NCBI RefSeq assembly: GCF_003287275.1 | Contig: NZ_QEVW01000015.1 | Coordinates: 274,283 to 338,282, forward strand | Reading direction: 5' to 3' | DNA from: Paenibacillus taichungensis | GTDB lineage: Bacteria > Bacillota > Bacilli > Paenibacillales > Paenibacillaceae | Length of the DNA stretch: 64,000 nt | Shown: positions 32,717 through 41,569 of the stretch, one piece after another | How positions within the stretch are numbered: the stretch's first letter is position 1 | Layout of the letters: each line of letters begins with the position of its first letter | The notes under the pieces: generated by a model | What the model was told of the DNA's origin: nothing | Databases searched by the model: none | Seen by the model: the letters and a program-made list of their open reading frames with translations, nothing else | Position numbers and translations under genes: made by a program

Positions 32717-33520
32717 TCAGGATTTTGGCTCCTTCGCGACATATCCTCCGCCCTGATATTCCGTCTCATCCTGTTTATCCGGCGCCCCTTTACGTTTCGC
32801 TTCTTCCCATAGCTTTGCTGCATCGTCCTTCGGGCGGTACCCAATCTTCTGTTCCAGATATCCAATATCATAATAATTATCCGTATTCGCTGATGTTCCA
32901 TATAGATTAACATATTTCATGCTCGAATCCGCCTCAATGCAACACTCGGCAAGCTGTACCATATCTCTGGGAGAGATCCAAATGTGTGCGGAACGCTCAG
33001 AGTGTGGGTGAGCATCGCCCGAGAAGTTGCCTATTCGAATATTGAATGACGACAAGTCATACTTATCCACGTAATATCGCCCAAGCAGCTCTATATAACA
33101 TTTGCTGAGCCCATAGAAACTGTCTGGCCGATATGGATCATCCACTTCGATATCTTCTCCTGTTGGATAGAATCCTGTCGCATGATTTGAACTCGCAAAA
33201 ATAACCCGCTGTACACCGTTCAACCGTGCAACTTCATACACATGGTAGGCCCCTGTTACGTTGATCGGGAGGACTTTGCCCAGAAAATCTTCTTCATCCT
33301 TGGCCCATGCAATATGCAGCACCGTATGAACACCCTGCATTAGCTCTTTCAGTCGTTCTCCATCGGTCACATTCATCGCTACAATGCCTGCTTGAGGATC
33401 ATCATGAAGATCGGCAGCCACGATGTCATACTTGCCCTTTTCCCTCAGTCCCTCCAGCAGACTGCGACCAATGACTCCCGCTGCCCCCGTAATCAATATT
33501 CTGTGCTTCGAGTTACTCAT
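32717..33520 (-). CDS. NAD-dependent epimerase/dehydratase family protein, uronate dehydrogenase-like
   Basis: A 267-residue Rossmann-fold enzyme. RILITGAAGVIGRSLLEGL is the NAD-binding motif, VFASSNHATGFYPTGE contains the Ser of the catalytic triad, and SFYGLSKCYIELLGRYY the Tyr-x-x-x-Lys pair. The SSNHxxGFY phrase and the short length are typical of uronate dehydrogenases, which oxidise glucuronate or galacturonate to the aldarate lactone. This fits the adjacent GH88/heparinase/GDSL genes: released uronic acid could be oxidised here. The ribosome site AAGGGAG lies inside a hairpin (33532-33582). Substrate assignment is inferred. Confidence 0.78.
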   Translation of the reverse strand: MSNSKHRILITGAAGVIGRSLLEGLREKGKYDIVAADLHDDPQAGIVAMNVTDGERLKELMQGVHTVLHIAWAKDEEDFLGKVLPINVTGAYHVYEVARLNGVQRVIFASSNHATGFYPTGEDIEVDDPYRPDSFYGLSKCYIELLGRYYVDKYDLSSFNIRIGNFSGDAHPHSERSAHIWISPRDMVQLAECCIEADSSMKYVNLYGTSANTDNYYDIGYLEQKIGYRPKDDAAKLWEEAKRKGAPDKQDETEYQGGGYVAKEPKS

Positions 33521-33531
33521 GGATTTAGCTC

Positions 33532-33582
33532 CCTTCGCTCTATTACGATCCTATAGCACATTATTAACCGTTAGAGCGAAGG
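33532..33582 (-). promoter_or_regulatory. 5'-leader hairpin covering the ribosome site of the uronate dehydrogenase-like gene
   Basis: CCTTCGCTCTA (33532-33542) and TAGAGCGAAGG (33572-33582) are perfectly complementary over 11 bp with a 29-base loop. In the minus-strand mRNA the 3' arm includes most of the AAGGGAG ribosome site, so folding would hide it. It could instead be a weak terminator for the upstream azlD gene. Confidence 0.5.
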
Positions 33583-33613
33583 ATTTACCTGATCCAATAA
33601 AGGCTCCCGCATA

Positions 33614-33943
33614 TTAACCCATCAAGTACCGCAAGATCATCATTGCAACAATACCGACAAGTACAGTTCCGAGCAGGCTTCGTGTCCAGATTGCTACTGC
33701 AATCGTAGGCAGTGCTGCCCACAGGGCCGGATTATGTGTAACCGGCACTAACTGGTTGTCCTCCATAAACAGTTCCTGACCGATCAGTGCCGCCATAACC
33801 GCCACGGGTACATATTCAAGCCAGCGTAACAGCCACATCGGAATCTGTATTTTACTGAACAGCATGAGCGGCAATACGCGCGGGATGAACGTTAACAAAG
33901 CCGAACCCATAATAATCCAGAATACATCCCATCTTACTTCCAT
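33614..33943 (-). CDS. azlD: AzlD-type branched-chain amino acid exporter subunit
   Basis: A 109-residue protein of about four membrane helices (WIIMGSALLTFIPRVLPLML, YVPVAVMAALIGQELF, LPTIAVAIWTRSLLGTVLVG). It begins within the last ten bases of azlC, which implies coupled translation. AzlC and AzlD together export branched-chain amino acids (AzlCD in Bacillus, BrnFE in Corynebacterium). The TFIPR motif in the first helix is the family's most conserved part. Confidence 0.9.
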   Translation of the reverse strand: MEVRWDVFWIIMGSALLTFIPRVLPLMLFSKIQIPMWLLRWLEYVPVAVMAALIGQELFMEDNQLVPVTHNPALWAALPTIAVAIWTRSLLGTVLVGIVAMMILRYLMG

Positions 33944-34710
33944 CGTTCCATCACTACTCCCATCGTTGCCGCAATGACCGCAGCCACAATGACACTCATG
34001 CTGCCAAGTGAAGCCATGCTGGCGAAGATTACACAGACAACGGCGATGATCGCCACATTGATGTGTAATTTTTTATTTTTGCGCTGCATCAACTGAAGCA
34101 CAACCAGACCAATAAACATTGCAGGCAGGGCAAAATCAAGTCCAAGCCGCTCGGGATTGGTTATCCAGCGTCCAAAGTACGCTCCCGCCATGTTCGCCAC
34201 AAACCAGTTCAGGTATGCTGTAATGTTCAGACCGTGCATCCAGCGCTCACTCAACGTTTTCCGGCCAATCGCTCGCGTCATCGCCACGCCAAAGGACTCG
34301 TCGGTAAGCAGCGAGCCGATCCACATATTTTTAAGCGGCGTCAGATGACGAAAGTACGGTGATACGGCTGCACTCAGCAGCAGATGGCGAAGATTCACGA
34401 AAAATATGGTGAAAATGATAGCTGTCGCTGAACCACTCGAGGCAAGCATGCCTGCGGCAATAAACTGGGCAGATCCAGCGTATACAATCAGACTGAGCAG
34501 AGCCGTTTCCGCCAAACTTAAGCCTGCCGTCATTTCAATGACACCCGCTGCAAACCCAATACTCAAATATCCAAGCAGTGTTGGGATACAGTCTTTAACC
34601 CCTTGCATAAATGAAGCATCATCCAGCACCTCTTCGGTATTTGCGGGCCCGGATGTCAGTGGTATGGATTTATCCAAATCCGGTTCATCCCCTCTCCATG
34701 TCATCCGCAT
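33934..34710 (-). CDS. azlC: AzlC-type branched-chain amino acid exporter subunit
   Basis: A membrane protein of about 258 residues with six to eight helices. The family core is clear from IPTLLGYLSIGFAAGVIEMT, VYAGSAQFIAAGMLASSGSA, NLRHLLLSAAVSPYF and TDESFGVAMTRAIGR. The start is uncertain: an ATG at 34710 is given, the open frame reaches 34776 without a ribosome site, and a TTG further in follows GAGAGGGG. It overlaps azlD by ten bases, forming the two-subunit exporter. Confidence 0.87.
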   Translation of the reverse strand: MRMTWRGDEPDLDKSIPLTSGPANTEEVLDDASFMQGVKDCIPTLLGYLSIGFAAGVIEMTAGLSLAETALLSLIVYAGSAQFIAAGMLASSGSATAIIFTIFFVNLRHLLLSAAVSPYFRHLTPLKNMWIGSLLTDESFGVAMTRAIGRKTLSERWMHGLNITAYLNWFVANMAGAYFGRWITNPERLGLDFALPAMFIGLVVLQLMQRKNKKLHINVAIIAVVCVIFASMASLGSMSVIVAAVIAATMGVVMERWK

Positions 34711-34834
34711 CTTGCAGATTACTTTTAATTTAGAAATATACCACAGGATAAGATATTCAGGGAGAGACAGATTCATTTTTATAGAACAGAACTGTTTTTA
34801 GTCTTTATAAGCCGTTGATTAAGGAAGACACCCA

Positions 34835-34866
34835 CAAAAAAAGACTGTAGGGTCCCCCCCACAGTC
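34835..34866 (-). terminator. Terminator of the chemotaxis receptor gene
   Basis: On the minus strand GACTGT-GGGG ... CCCT-ACAGTC is followed by TTTTTTT, about 20 bp past the stop codon. Confidence 0.75.
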
Positions 34867-34888
34867 TCCTTCAAGAAATACTATTGAA

Positions 34889-36862
34889 CTATAACTTGAA
34901 TTTCTCAATCATGCTTTGCAGATCTTCAGCCATTCGGGACAATGCCGCAGAAGAAGTCGCAACCTCTTCCATTGTAGCGAGCTGCTCCTGAGCAGCAGCT
35001 GAACCATCCTCGGTTCCTGAAGCAATCTGATTGGATAATTCAATGGTGGCGTTCACTTCCTTGGACACATGACTCATGCCTCCATCAATCTGACGGGAAG
35101 CTGCCGACACTTCTCCAGCTTGTGCAGCAACCAACTGTACAGCACTACGGATATTTTTGAAGGCCTCTCCCGCCTCCGTAATCATTTGCGTACCTTTAAT
35201 CATGCCTTCTCCTGTAAGGGCAAAGGTAGACTGTACCGCATTTGTTTTCTCTTGCATCTCACGCATAAGTTCATTAATACGTTCGGCAGCACTGCCCGAA
35301 TTGTTGGCTAGCGATTTTACTTCATTGGCCACGACAGCAAAGCCTCGACCTTGTTCACCTGCTCTTGAAGCTTCAATGGATGCGTTCAAGGCAAGGATAT
35401 TGGTCTGTTTGGCGATGTTGGTGATCTCAGCCACAATCTCAACAATCTCTTCATTTTTCGCTCGAAGATCCTGAATGACCACAGCCATGGCCTCACTCTC
35501 ATTATTCACCTTCTGAATATGAGCAACCGCCTCTTCCACCGTAATCATACCCGCTTCGGACTTGGAAGATGCCTCTACAGCTATGCGAGCCGTGTCTTCG
35601 GCACTCGATGAGATTTCTTTGACACCTATGGACATTTCACCGACGAGTTGACCCGTTGCAGCAAGACTGGCGTTTTGTTTGTTCGTTCCTGACGCTGCAT
35701 CCTGCATCAATTCGGCAACCTGTTCCGTCGCTCTGGATGTCTGTTCAGAACTCGCCATCAGCTCCTCAGAGGATGCTGCCAGTTGGCTCGATGTATCATG
35801 TACTTCGCCCAGAACGTTACGTAGCGATGAGGTCATGGTATCGAAACTTGCCCCGAGTTGTCCAAACTCGTCACGGCGCTGTAAACCTACACGAACTGTC
35901 AGATCACCCGCGCTTACTTTGGATGCTGCTTGCGTTAGTTGCAACAATGGACGATGAATACTGCGAATAATGAACACAAGCAGAATAATACCAATGATCA
36001 ACGAGGTCCCTACCAGAGTGTAGGCACGAATCAAGATCGGTCTTACCGCATCTGCTGCTTCAGAAGGAACCATCTCACCGACAATTTTCCAGCCTGTTTC
36101 GGGATTCGTATAGAATACGGCTTCCAATTCTTGTCCATCATACGTGTACTTTACGGTTCCTTGTTCTTTTGTATACATCTCATTTATGTAGCTCTCATTG
36201 GACTGCACACCGGATTCGATATTGTAATGGAACAGGAACTTCCCGCCGTTATCCAGCATATACAGTTTTCCCTTTTCACCAATATGTATCTTGTCAACGG
36301 ATTCTTTCAAATGATTGAGACTTACATTGGCTCCAATTACCCCTTTACCATCGGCCAGCTTGGCAGCGGCGGTGACAACCCATTCACCCGTGGTTACCGA
36401 CTGGAACGTGTCCGAGATAATTGGTTCATCCTGTGACATGCCCATCGTATACCAGCTGCGTTCCCGTGGATCATAGATCTGCTGTCCGGGATCAGGTGAT
36501 TTCATCCAGCTGCCATCTTCAGCACCTACTGTTATTACACCCAATTCTTTGTGAGCCTTGGACATACGATCCATTTGTCTCTGAACAGCTGGTGATTTAT
36601 TGATAATATCTGTTGAAGTAATACCCGCTGCAAACTGCGCTGCGTTATCCTTCTCCATATCCAGCATTTGAGTAATCTGCAGACTGAGCATTTCCGTTTT
36701 GGCCTGTGCAGAATGAATGATTTCTTCCCTGACCTGGTCTGCTGCTTTTAAATAAGACAACCATCCCACGCTAATGCTCGGTACAATCAGGAACAAGAGC
36801 AACGAAGCGATCAGACGTTTCTTAACCGTTAATGTAAACCAATTGCGAATCCTTTTCTTCAT
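34889..36862 (-). CDS. Methyl-accepting chemotaxis protein with dCache-type sensor
   Basis: A 657-residue membrane receptor with a typical layout. TM1 is at ~15-32 (RLIASLLLFLIVPSISVGWL), and the extracellular double-Cache domain at ~35-275 (YDPRERSWYTMGMSQDEPII and ANVSLNHLKESVDKIHIGEK). TM2 is at ~283-303 and HAMP at ~305-357 (RPLLQLTQAASKVSAGDLTV). The signalling coiled coil contains the invariant CheW/CheA-contact tip EITNIAKQTNILALNASIEA ... GRGFAVVANEVKSLA. Methylation-region glutamates and glutamines flank it. Double-Cache receptors mostly sense amino acids, organic acids or sugars; the ligand is unknown. Confidence 0.95.
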   Translation of the reverse strand: MKKRIRNWFTLTVKKRLIASLLLFLIVPSISVGWLSYLKAADQVREEIIHSAQAKTEMLSLQITQMLDMEKDNAAQFAAGITSTDIINKSPAVQRQMDRMSKAHKELGVITVGAEDGSWMKSPDPGQQIYDPRERSWYTMGMSQDEPIISDTFQSVTTGEWVVTAAAKLADGKGVIGANVSLNHLKESVDKIHIGEKGKLYMLDNGGKFLFHYNIESGVQSNESYINEMYTKEQGTVKYTYDGQELEAVFYTNPETGWKIVGEMVPSEAADAVRPILIRAYTLVGTSLIIGIILLVFIIRSIHRPLLQLTQAASKVSAGDLTVRVGLQRRDEFGQLGASFDTMTSSLRNVLGEVHDTSSQLAASSEELMASSEQTSRATEQVAELMQDAASGTNKQNASLAATGQLVGEMSIGVKEISSSAEDTARIAVEASSKSEAGMITVEEAVAHIQKVNNESEAMAVVIQDLRAKNEEIVEIVAEITNIAKQTNILALNASIEASRAGEQGRGFAVVANEVKSLANNSGSAAERINELMREMQEKTNAVQSTFALTGEGMIKGTQMITEAGEAFKNIRSAVQLVAAQAGEVSAASRQIDGGMSHVSKEVNATIELSNQIASGTEDGSAAAQEQLATMEEVATSSAALSRMAEDLQSMIEKFKL

Positions 36863-36998
36863 TTAAATATCCCCCATCATCATCTTCACCCCTTTTTTAT
36901 CGGACAAACGTAGTAAAAATATTATGTATGGATACTAAAATGAATCGAAATTACATTATTTTTGTTAGGATAATAGAAAATGTTGCTCATTCCCCGTT

Positions 36999-37027
36999 TT
37001 GACCCCCTCTTCGAGATCGTTTACAAT
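36999..37027 (+). promoter_or_regulatory. SigA-type promoter of the serine hydrolase gene
   Basis: TTGACC (36999-37004), 17 bp, TACAAT (37022-37027). Confidence 0.6.
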
Positions 37028-37093
37028 ATCTCATAAGCTGGTTATCCATGAAACGACTGGAAGGAGAGGATTCGAATCTTACGCAAGTCAAAT

Positions 37094-38527
37094 GTGCAAC
37101 AACCTGTTACCAGATTATATTCATCTATGTTCCGTATTCTGTTAGCCCTCATTCTTTGTGCAGGCCCCATTATGGGACAAGCCAGTTTCACGGCATCTGC
37201 AGCACAAGAGGCGCAAACAGTTCACATTGAAGTAAATGGTCAAGAGCAATCGTGGAAAAATGCTCCCCTTGTATACAAAGGTACAACGTATGTTCCATTG
37301 CGAGATGTTGTTACCTCTGTGAATGGCACCTTGAAGTGGGAAGCTCGTACCAAAACGGCTACAATTACCGTTGGTCGAGACAAGCTGGTTCATCAGGCTG
37401 GCAGTGACTTCATCCAGGTTAATCAGGTTCGTCTGTCCTCCGGTGTGCAATCTCGCACCATTAATGGCACCCTGATGTTACCTGTCCGTGCGCTTGCCAA
37501 TGCACTCAAGGCGGATATTAAAGTACAACGTACAGCCTCAGGGCAGATGAGTGTTAATATCGAGACGGACAAAGTAAGCCTATTAAATAGTCAAGTCACC
37601 AGTGTAGACAGCTATTTGCGCGAAATTAATTTTCCCGGCATGGCTCTGATTGCCCGCAATGGAAAGGTCCTGCTTCGCCAAGGCTACGGACTTGCGGATG
37701 AACAGACGCTGAATCGTCCGGATCAGAAGACCAGAATTGCTTCTCTGAGCAAATCCTTCACCGCAGCCTCCATTCTCAGCTTGGTGGAAAAAGGAAAGCT
37801 CGATGTGCAAGATCCAATATCCAAGTACATCTCCGGTATACCAAAGGGAGATCAGATCACGCTTCATATGCTGTTATCCCAGACTTCAGGTCTTCCATCC
37901 GCCTTTGGCCGGGGTGAGGGCACTTCATTGGAAGAAACAGTCGAGGAAATCCGGCACAAAACATTGAAATTTGAACCGGGTAGTGCCTATTTGTACAGTA
38001 ACAGCGGTTATGTTCTGCTGGCCTATGTTATTGAACAGGTTTCTGGCATGAGTTATGCCGATTATGTGCAACAGACCATCCTGAAGCCGCTCGGCATGAA
38101 GAACTCCGGAGAAGCTTCCCGCAAGGTCCATACAAATAGCGGATTCGTTGCGGAGAGTAAACAGTGGGTGACTGCCCCTTATTATGTTTCACAATCAGGT
38201 TCAGGGACGATCTACTCTACCCTGGACGATCTGCTAAAGTGGGATCGGGCATTGTACACGGACAAAATTCTGAGCCAGGATACGATTGAACAGATGTATG
38301 AGCCATATTCGGATAAAAATTATGGCTACGCCTGGATTCTCAAGGAAAACGATCAGAATCGTATCGTCTTCCATAACGGTAGCGGCGGTGGTTTCTCCAC
38401 AGCCTTCTCACGCAATTTATCAGATGATGTTACCATTATTCTGCTCGGTAATCATGCGGGTATGGATATGACTTCGCTTATGGATGAAGTCGAGGCTAAG
38501 ACAGCTCAGGCACTGAATTTGCAATAA
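37094..38527 (+). CDS. Secreted serine hydrolase (class C beta-lactamase/PBP fold) with copper-amine-oxidase-N domain
   Basis: About 477 residues. A signal peptide (SSMFRILLALILCAGPIMG) is followed at ~45-155 by a copper-amine-oxidase-N-like domain in two half repeats (TTYVPLRDVVTSVNGTLKWE; GTLMLPVRALANALKADIKV). Residues ~170-475 are the beta-lactamase-type serine hydrolase: SLSKSFTAASI gives the Ser-x-x-Lys pair, YLYSNSGYVLLA the Tyr-x-Asn, and VFHNGSGGGF the His/Lys-x-Gly. The GTG at 37094 lies about 27 bases after a good AAGGAG site, so a rarer upstream start (ATC/ATT) in the same frame cannot be excluded. Such enzymes cleave D-amino-acid peptides of peptidoglycan or small esters. It converges with the nagZ operon and could serve it. 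Confidence 0.85.
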   Translation: MQQPVTRLYSSMFRILLALILCAGPIMGQASFTASAAQEAQTVHIEVNGQEQSWKNAPLVYKGTTYVPLRDVVTSVNGTLKWEARTKTATITVGRDKLVHQAGSDFIQVNQVRLSSGVQSRTINGTLMLPVRALANALKADIKVQRTASGQMSVNIETDKVSLLNSQVTSVDSYLREINFPGMALIARNGKVLLRQGYGLADEQTLNRPDQKTRIASLSKSFTAASILSLVEKGKLDVQDPISKYISGIPKGDQITLHMLLSQTSGLPSAFGRGEGTSLEETVEEIRHKTLKFEPGSAYLYSNSGYVLLAYVIEQVSGMSYADYVQQTILKPLGMKNSGEASRKVHTNSGFVAESKQWVTAPYYVSQSGSGTIYSTLDDLLKWDRALYTDKILSQDTIEQMYEPYSDKNYGYAWILKENDQNRIVFHNGSGGGFSTAFSRNLSDDVTIILLGNHAGMDMTSLMDEVEAKTAQALNLQ

Positions 38528-38546
38528 TTTTGTAATTATTCATTAG

Positions 38547-38594
38547 ATATAGCAGAAGGGACGGTCCATTATAGGATCGTCCCTTCTGCTATAT
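38547..38594. terminator. Bidirectional terminator between serine hydrolase and nagZ
   Basis: ATATAGCAGAAGGGACGGTCC and GGATCGTCCCTTCTGCTATAT pair with a single mismatch around ATTATA. Confidence 0.85.
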
Positions 38595-38635
38595 TGGTCT
38601 TCATAATCCGGATTAATATATTTTCGCTTCGTTCG

Positions 38636-40333
38636 TCATTTAACGCCTGTCCCCTTAAGGGATACAGGAAGTTTCCCGGCAAAAGGAATATGCCCCATTA
38701 GCGCCCGAGCGGCGCTATCCATGGCAAGCGGCCTGCTCTCATACGCAGCCACATACACCTGTACCTCCGGGATCGCAAGCAGATCATAGGGACTGCGGAG
38801 CGCCACAACAGCGAGCGGCTTGCCCAATTGCTGCAGCCAGCCGATCAACCTGCACTGTGGATCACCAGAGGCACTGCCTGCATTATAAGTCCCCACCACA
38901 ATCTGGCGAACGTCATCCTCTTCGGCAGCTTGAAGCAGACGGGCAGAACGAATGGCAACCTCCTCTGGCGTGACTGTTACCTCGACCACATCCAGACCGC
39001 AGTGCGACAAAGCCGAACCTAGAGTAACCGCCTGAGTCAACTGTTCGTCGGCAATTGTTGTCACAGATGTAGCAACGGTTATGACCAATGTACGTTCTGG
39101 CTTCAAAGGCAGCATGTTGAGTTGATCACGCACCAGCGTGATGCTGTTCTCACTGATTCGGCGGGCCACCGCTTGGTGTAACAGTTGATTACGCTCTTGG
39201 CGCTTTGATGAAGCTGAATCGGTTACCTCAGCGGAGAGTGAAGTCGACACAGAACCGTTTACTTCATCATCACCAGTGTCCATTCCATTCTCGAGTAGGC
39301 CTCGTTTGGCCTTGTACTTCAGCAACCGAGTTACAGATTCGTCAATGCGGGCCTCGCTGATTCGCCCGCTCTGTACGGCTGCCAGCAGCGCGTCAAACGC
39401 CCCTGCCTGAAGATGAGCTGTGTGGCTGATCAACACCAGATCTGCGCCGGCCTCTACCGCCATCACAGCTGCATCGACAGTGCCATAGTTGGCAGCAATT
39501 GCGTCCATCTCCATACAATCCGTTACAATCATGCCATCATACCCTAGCTCCTGACGAAGCAATCCACTTAACACGGCTCGCGATAGTGTCACAGGCAGAC
39601 GCTCCGGTTCCAGAGCCGGAAAATAAATATGTGCCGACATCATTGCATCGACACCTGCCGCTATGGCAGCACGGAACGGAATCAGCTCCACACGCTCTAC
39701 CCGTTCCCGATCATGGGGGATAACCGGAAGATCCAGATGTGAATCGGTATCCGTATCCCCGTGTCCCGGGAAATGTTTGGCTGTCGCTGAAATGTCAGCA
39801 TCTTGGACTCCCGCAATGCTCCTGACCCCATACGCTGCCACGGACTGCGGTGATTCCCCAAATGAACGCACACCGATTACCGGGTTGGCAGCGTTGTTGT
39901 TTACATCCAGGACCGGAGCAAAGTTCATGTTAATTCCCATGGATCTCAGCTCCACACCACTGATATAGGCTGCCTGGTATGCATCCTCGATGGAACCTGC
40001 TGCCGCAATTGCCATCTGTCCCGGCATCAGGGCGATCCCTTCGGTAATCCGGGCCACCATGCCACCCTCCTGATCAATGGATATCCAAAGCGGCACATTT
40101 CCGCTATCGACAGCAATCCGTTGCAGCCCTGATGATAGCCGCTCTACCTGCTCCGGCGACTCGACGTTGCGCGCAAAATAGATTACGCCGCCAATGGGAT
40201 ACTTTCGCAGAAAAGCGTCCACTTCCCCGGCAGCCTGGGTGCCATGAAAGCCGCAAAGCAGCATTTGTCCAATTTTCTCACGCAGGGTCATCTGTGTCAG
40301 CTTCAACGCGTATATCTCTTTTGGCTTACTCAT
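38636..40333 (-). CDS. nagZ: Beta-N-acetylglucosaminidase NagZ (GH3, two-domain)
   Basis: About 565 residues. The ATG at 40333 lies six bases after AGGAGG; the longer frame contains that site. The GH3 catalytic barrel (residues ~1-330) has GGVIYFARNVESPEQVERL, ISIDQEGGMVARITEG, the NagZ signature loop KHFPGHGDTDTDSHLDLP with the Asp-His catalytic dyad, and MIVTDCMEMDAI with the nucleophile Asp. A second alpha/beta domain follows, as in Bacillus NagZ (YbbD). The enzyme removes non-reducing GlcNAc from wall fragments, leaving MurNAc-containing ends. No signal peptide is evident, so it may act inside or be released by an unusual route. It is the last gene of the ABC-yesL-namZ-nagZ operon. Confidence 0.92.
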   Translation of the reverse strand: MSKPKEIYALKLTQMTLREKIGQMLLCGFHGTQAAGEVDAFLRKYPIGGVIYFARNVESPEQVERLSSGLQRIAVDSGNVPLWISIDQEGGMVARITEGIALMPGQMAIAAAGSIEDAYQAAYISGVELRSMGINMNFAPVLDVNNNAANPVIGVRSFGESPQSVAAYGVRSIAGVQDADISATAKHFPGHGDTDTDSHLDLPVIPHDRERVERVELIPFRAAIAAGVDAMMSAHIYFPALEPERLPVTLSRAVLSGLLRQELGYDGMIVTDCMEMDAIAANYGTVDAAVMAVEAGADLVLISHTAHLQAGAFDALLAAVQSGRISEARIDESVTRLLKYKAKRGLLENGMDTGDDEVNGSVSTSLSAEVTDSASSKRQERNQLLHQAVARRISENSITLVRDQLNMLPLKPERTLVITVATSVTTIADEQLTQAVTLGSALSHCGLDVVEVTVTPEEVAIRSARLLQAAEEDDVRQIVVGTYNAGSASGDPQCRLIGWLQQLGKPLAVVALRSPYDLLAIPEVQVYVAAYESRPLAMDSAARALMGHIPFAGKLPVSLKGTGVK

Positions 40334-40402
40334 TCCATGCCTCCTCCCCATGACAAACATCATCCGTACATTACGCGGCATTCTATTGATGAATTTCACT
40401 CT

Positions 40403-41569
40403 TTATGGGTATAGCAAAAACGGCTTCCGCCGTTCCTTCCACTCCTCTGCCTCTGCATTCCAATCTTCCATCAAGCGTACTAATTCTTCACGGTCACGAA
40501 TGACATCCCTGACTTTCCTGCCCCCGGTCAACAGATCAATGAAATAACGGGAACCCGACTGTGGCGGCTCCAACCAGCGAAATTGCTCCGGATAGAGCGA
40601 CGCCAGTTCATGCAAAAGCACCAGACCTGTATCTACCGCCCGGAATGCCCTGCTGTCCGTCACGAAAATCCTCACACCTCCGCACAGCTCACCTGCATGT
40701 TTGGAGAAGGTTGGCGACATGTACACCGGATGCACATGTACACCCTCCAGTTTGTGTTCCCGAAAACGTTCCGCCAGTCGTTCACCCTCAATCCAGGGTG
40801 CTCCAATCCACTCAAATGGGCGGGTGGTGCCCCTGCCCTCCGATACATTGGTGCCTTCGAACAAGCAAGTACCCGCATACCCCCGTACACTGTCCAGCGT
40901 GGGCATATTGGGAGAGGGCAGCATCCAGGGAAGCTCACAATTCGTAAACTCCATGGAGCGCTGCCATCCTTCCATTGTAATTACATCCAACTCACAGGGT
41001 ACGTCCATCTCACTGTTCACCAACATAGCCAGTTCACCCACCGTCAGTCCGGTGCGGACAGGAATACGCCAAGCGCCAACGAGTGATTCATACCCTGCGC
41101 TCAGCAGGCCTCCCTCTACCGCATCCCCACCGAGCGGATTGGGACGGTCCAGCACCAGCAGGCGTTTGCCTGCTTCGGCACAGGCCTCCATCATATGGAA
41201 CAAGGTTGATGCATACGTGTAATAACGGACGCCCACATCCTGGATGTCAAACAGCACCGTATCCACCTCAGCCAGCATCGCAGGAGTAGGCTTCTTGTGT
41301 TCCCCATAAAGGCTGAGCACAGGTATGCCCAGACGTGGGTGCACCGTATGCCCGAATCGAACACCTGCTTGAAGTTCACCATCCAATCCGTGCTCACACG
41401 CATATAGCGCTGTAAGTTTGGCATTTCCCAACCCGGCACAAATATCCACCGTAGAGACAAAATCGGCCGTAATACCCGTAGGGTTTGTCATCAGCCCAAT
41501 ACGCGTATCCGTTAACCATGGGTGGGAAAATCCTCCCGACAGAAGATCCACTCCAGTTTTTACACCCAT
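40403..41569 (-). CDS. namZ: Exo-beta-N-acetylmuramidase NamZ (DUF1343)
   Basis: About 388 residues beginning at an ATG that shares one base with the TGA of the upstream gene. It shows DUF1343 hallmarks: VKTGVDLL, IGLMTNPTGITADFVSTVDI, ALYACEHGLDGELQAGVRF, TVLFDIQDVGVRYYTYASTL, LDRPNPLGGDAVEG and PLSPNMPTLDSVRGYAGTCLFEGTNVSEGRGTT-like segments. The family (Bacillus YbbC) cleaves terminal MurNAc from peptidoglycan chains and works with NagZ and an amidase. Together with nagZ 69 bp downstream and murQ, murR and anmK nearby, it defines a MurNAc salvage locus. Confidence 0.93.
   Translation of the reverse strand: MGVKTGVDLLSGGFSHPWLTDTRIGLMTNPTGITADFVSTVDICAGLGNAKLTALYACEHGLDGELQAGVRFGHTVHPRLGIPVLSLYGEHKKPTPAMLAEVDTVLFDIQDVGVRYYTYASTLFHMMEACAEAGKRLLVLDRPNPLGGDAVEGGLLSAGYESLVGAWRIPVRTGLTVGELAMLVNSEMDVPCELDVITMEGWQRSMEFTNCELPWMLPSPNMPTLDSVRGYAGTCLFEGTNVSEGRGTTRPFEWIGAPWIEGERLAERFREHKLEGVHVHPVYMSPTFSKHAGELCGGVRIFVTDSRAFRAVDTGLVLLHELASLYPEQFRWLEPPQSGSRYFIDLLTGGRKVRDVIRDREELVRLMEDWNAEAEEWKERRKPFLLYP

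Noticed and set aside
37094..38527. True beta-lactamase resistance gene
   Set aside because: The fold has Ser-x-x-Lys and Tyr-x-Asn, but the fused wall-domain and the context suggest a peptidoglycan or peptide hydrolase of the broad serine hydrolase family. Resistance cannot be claimed.
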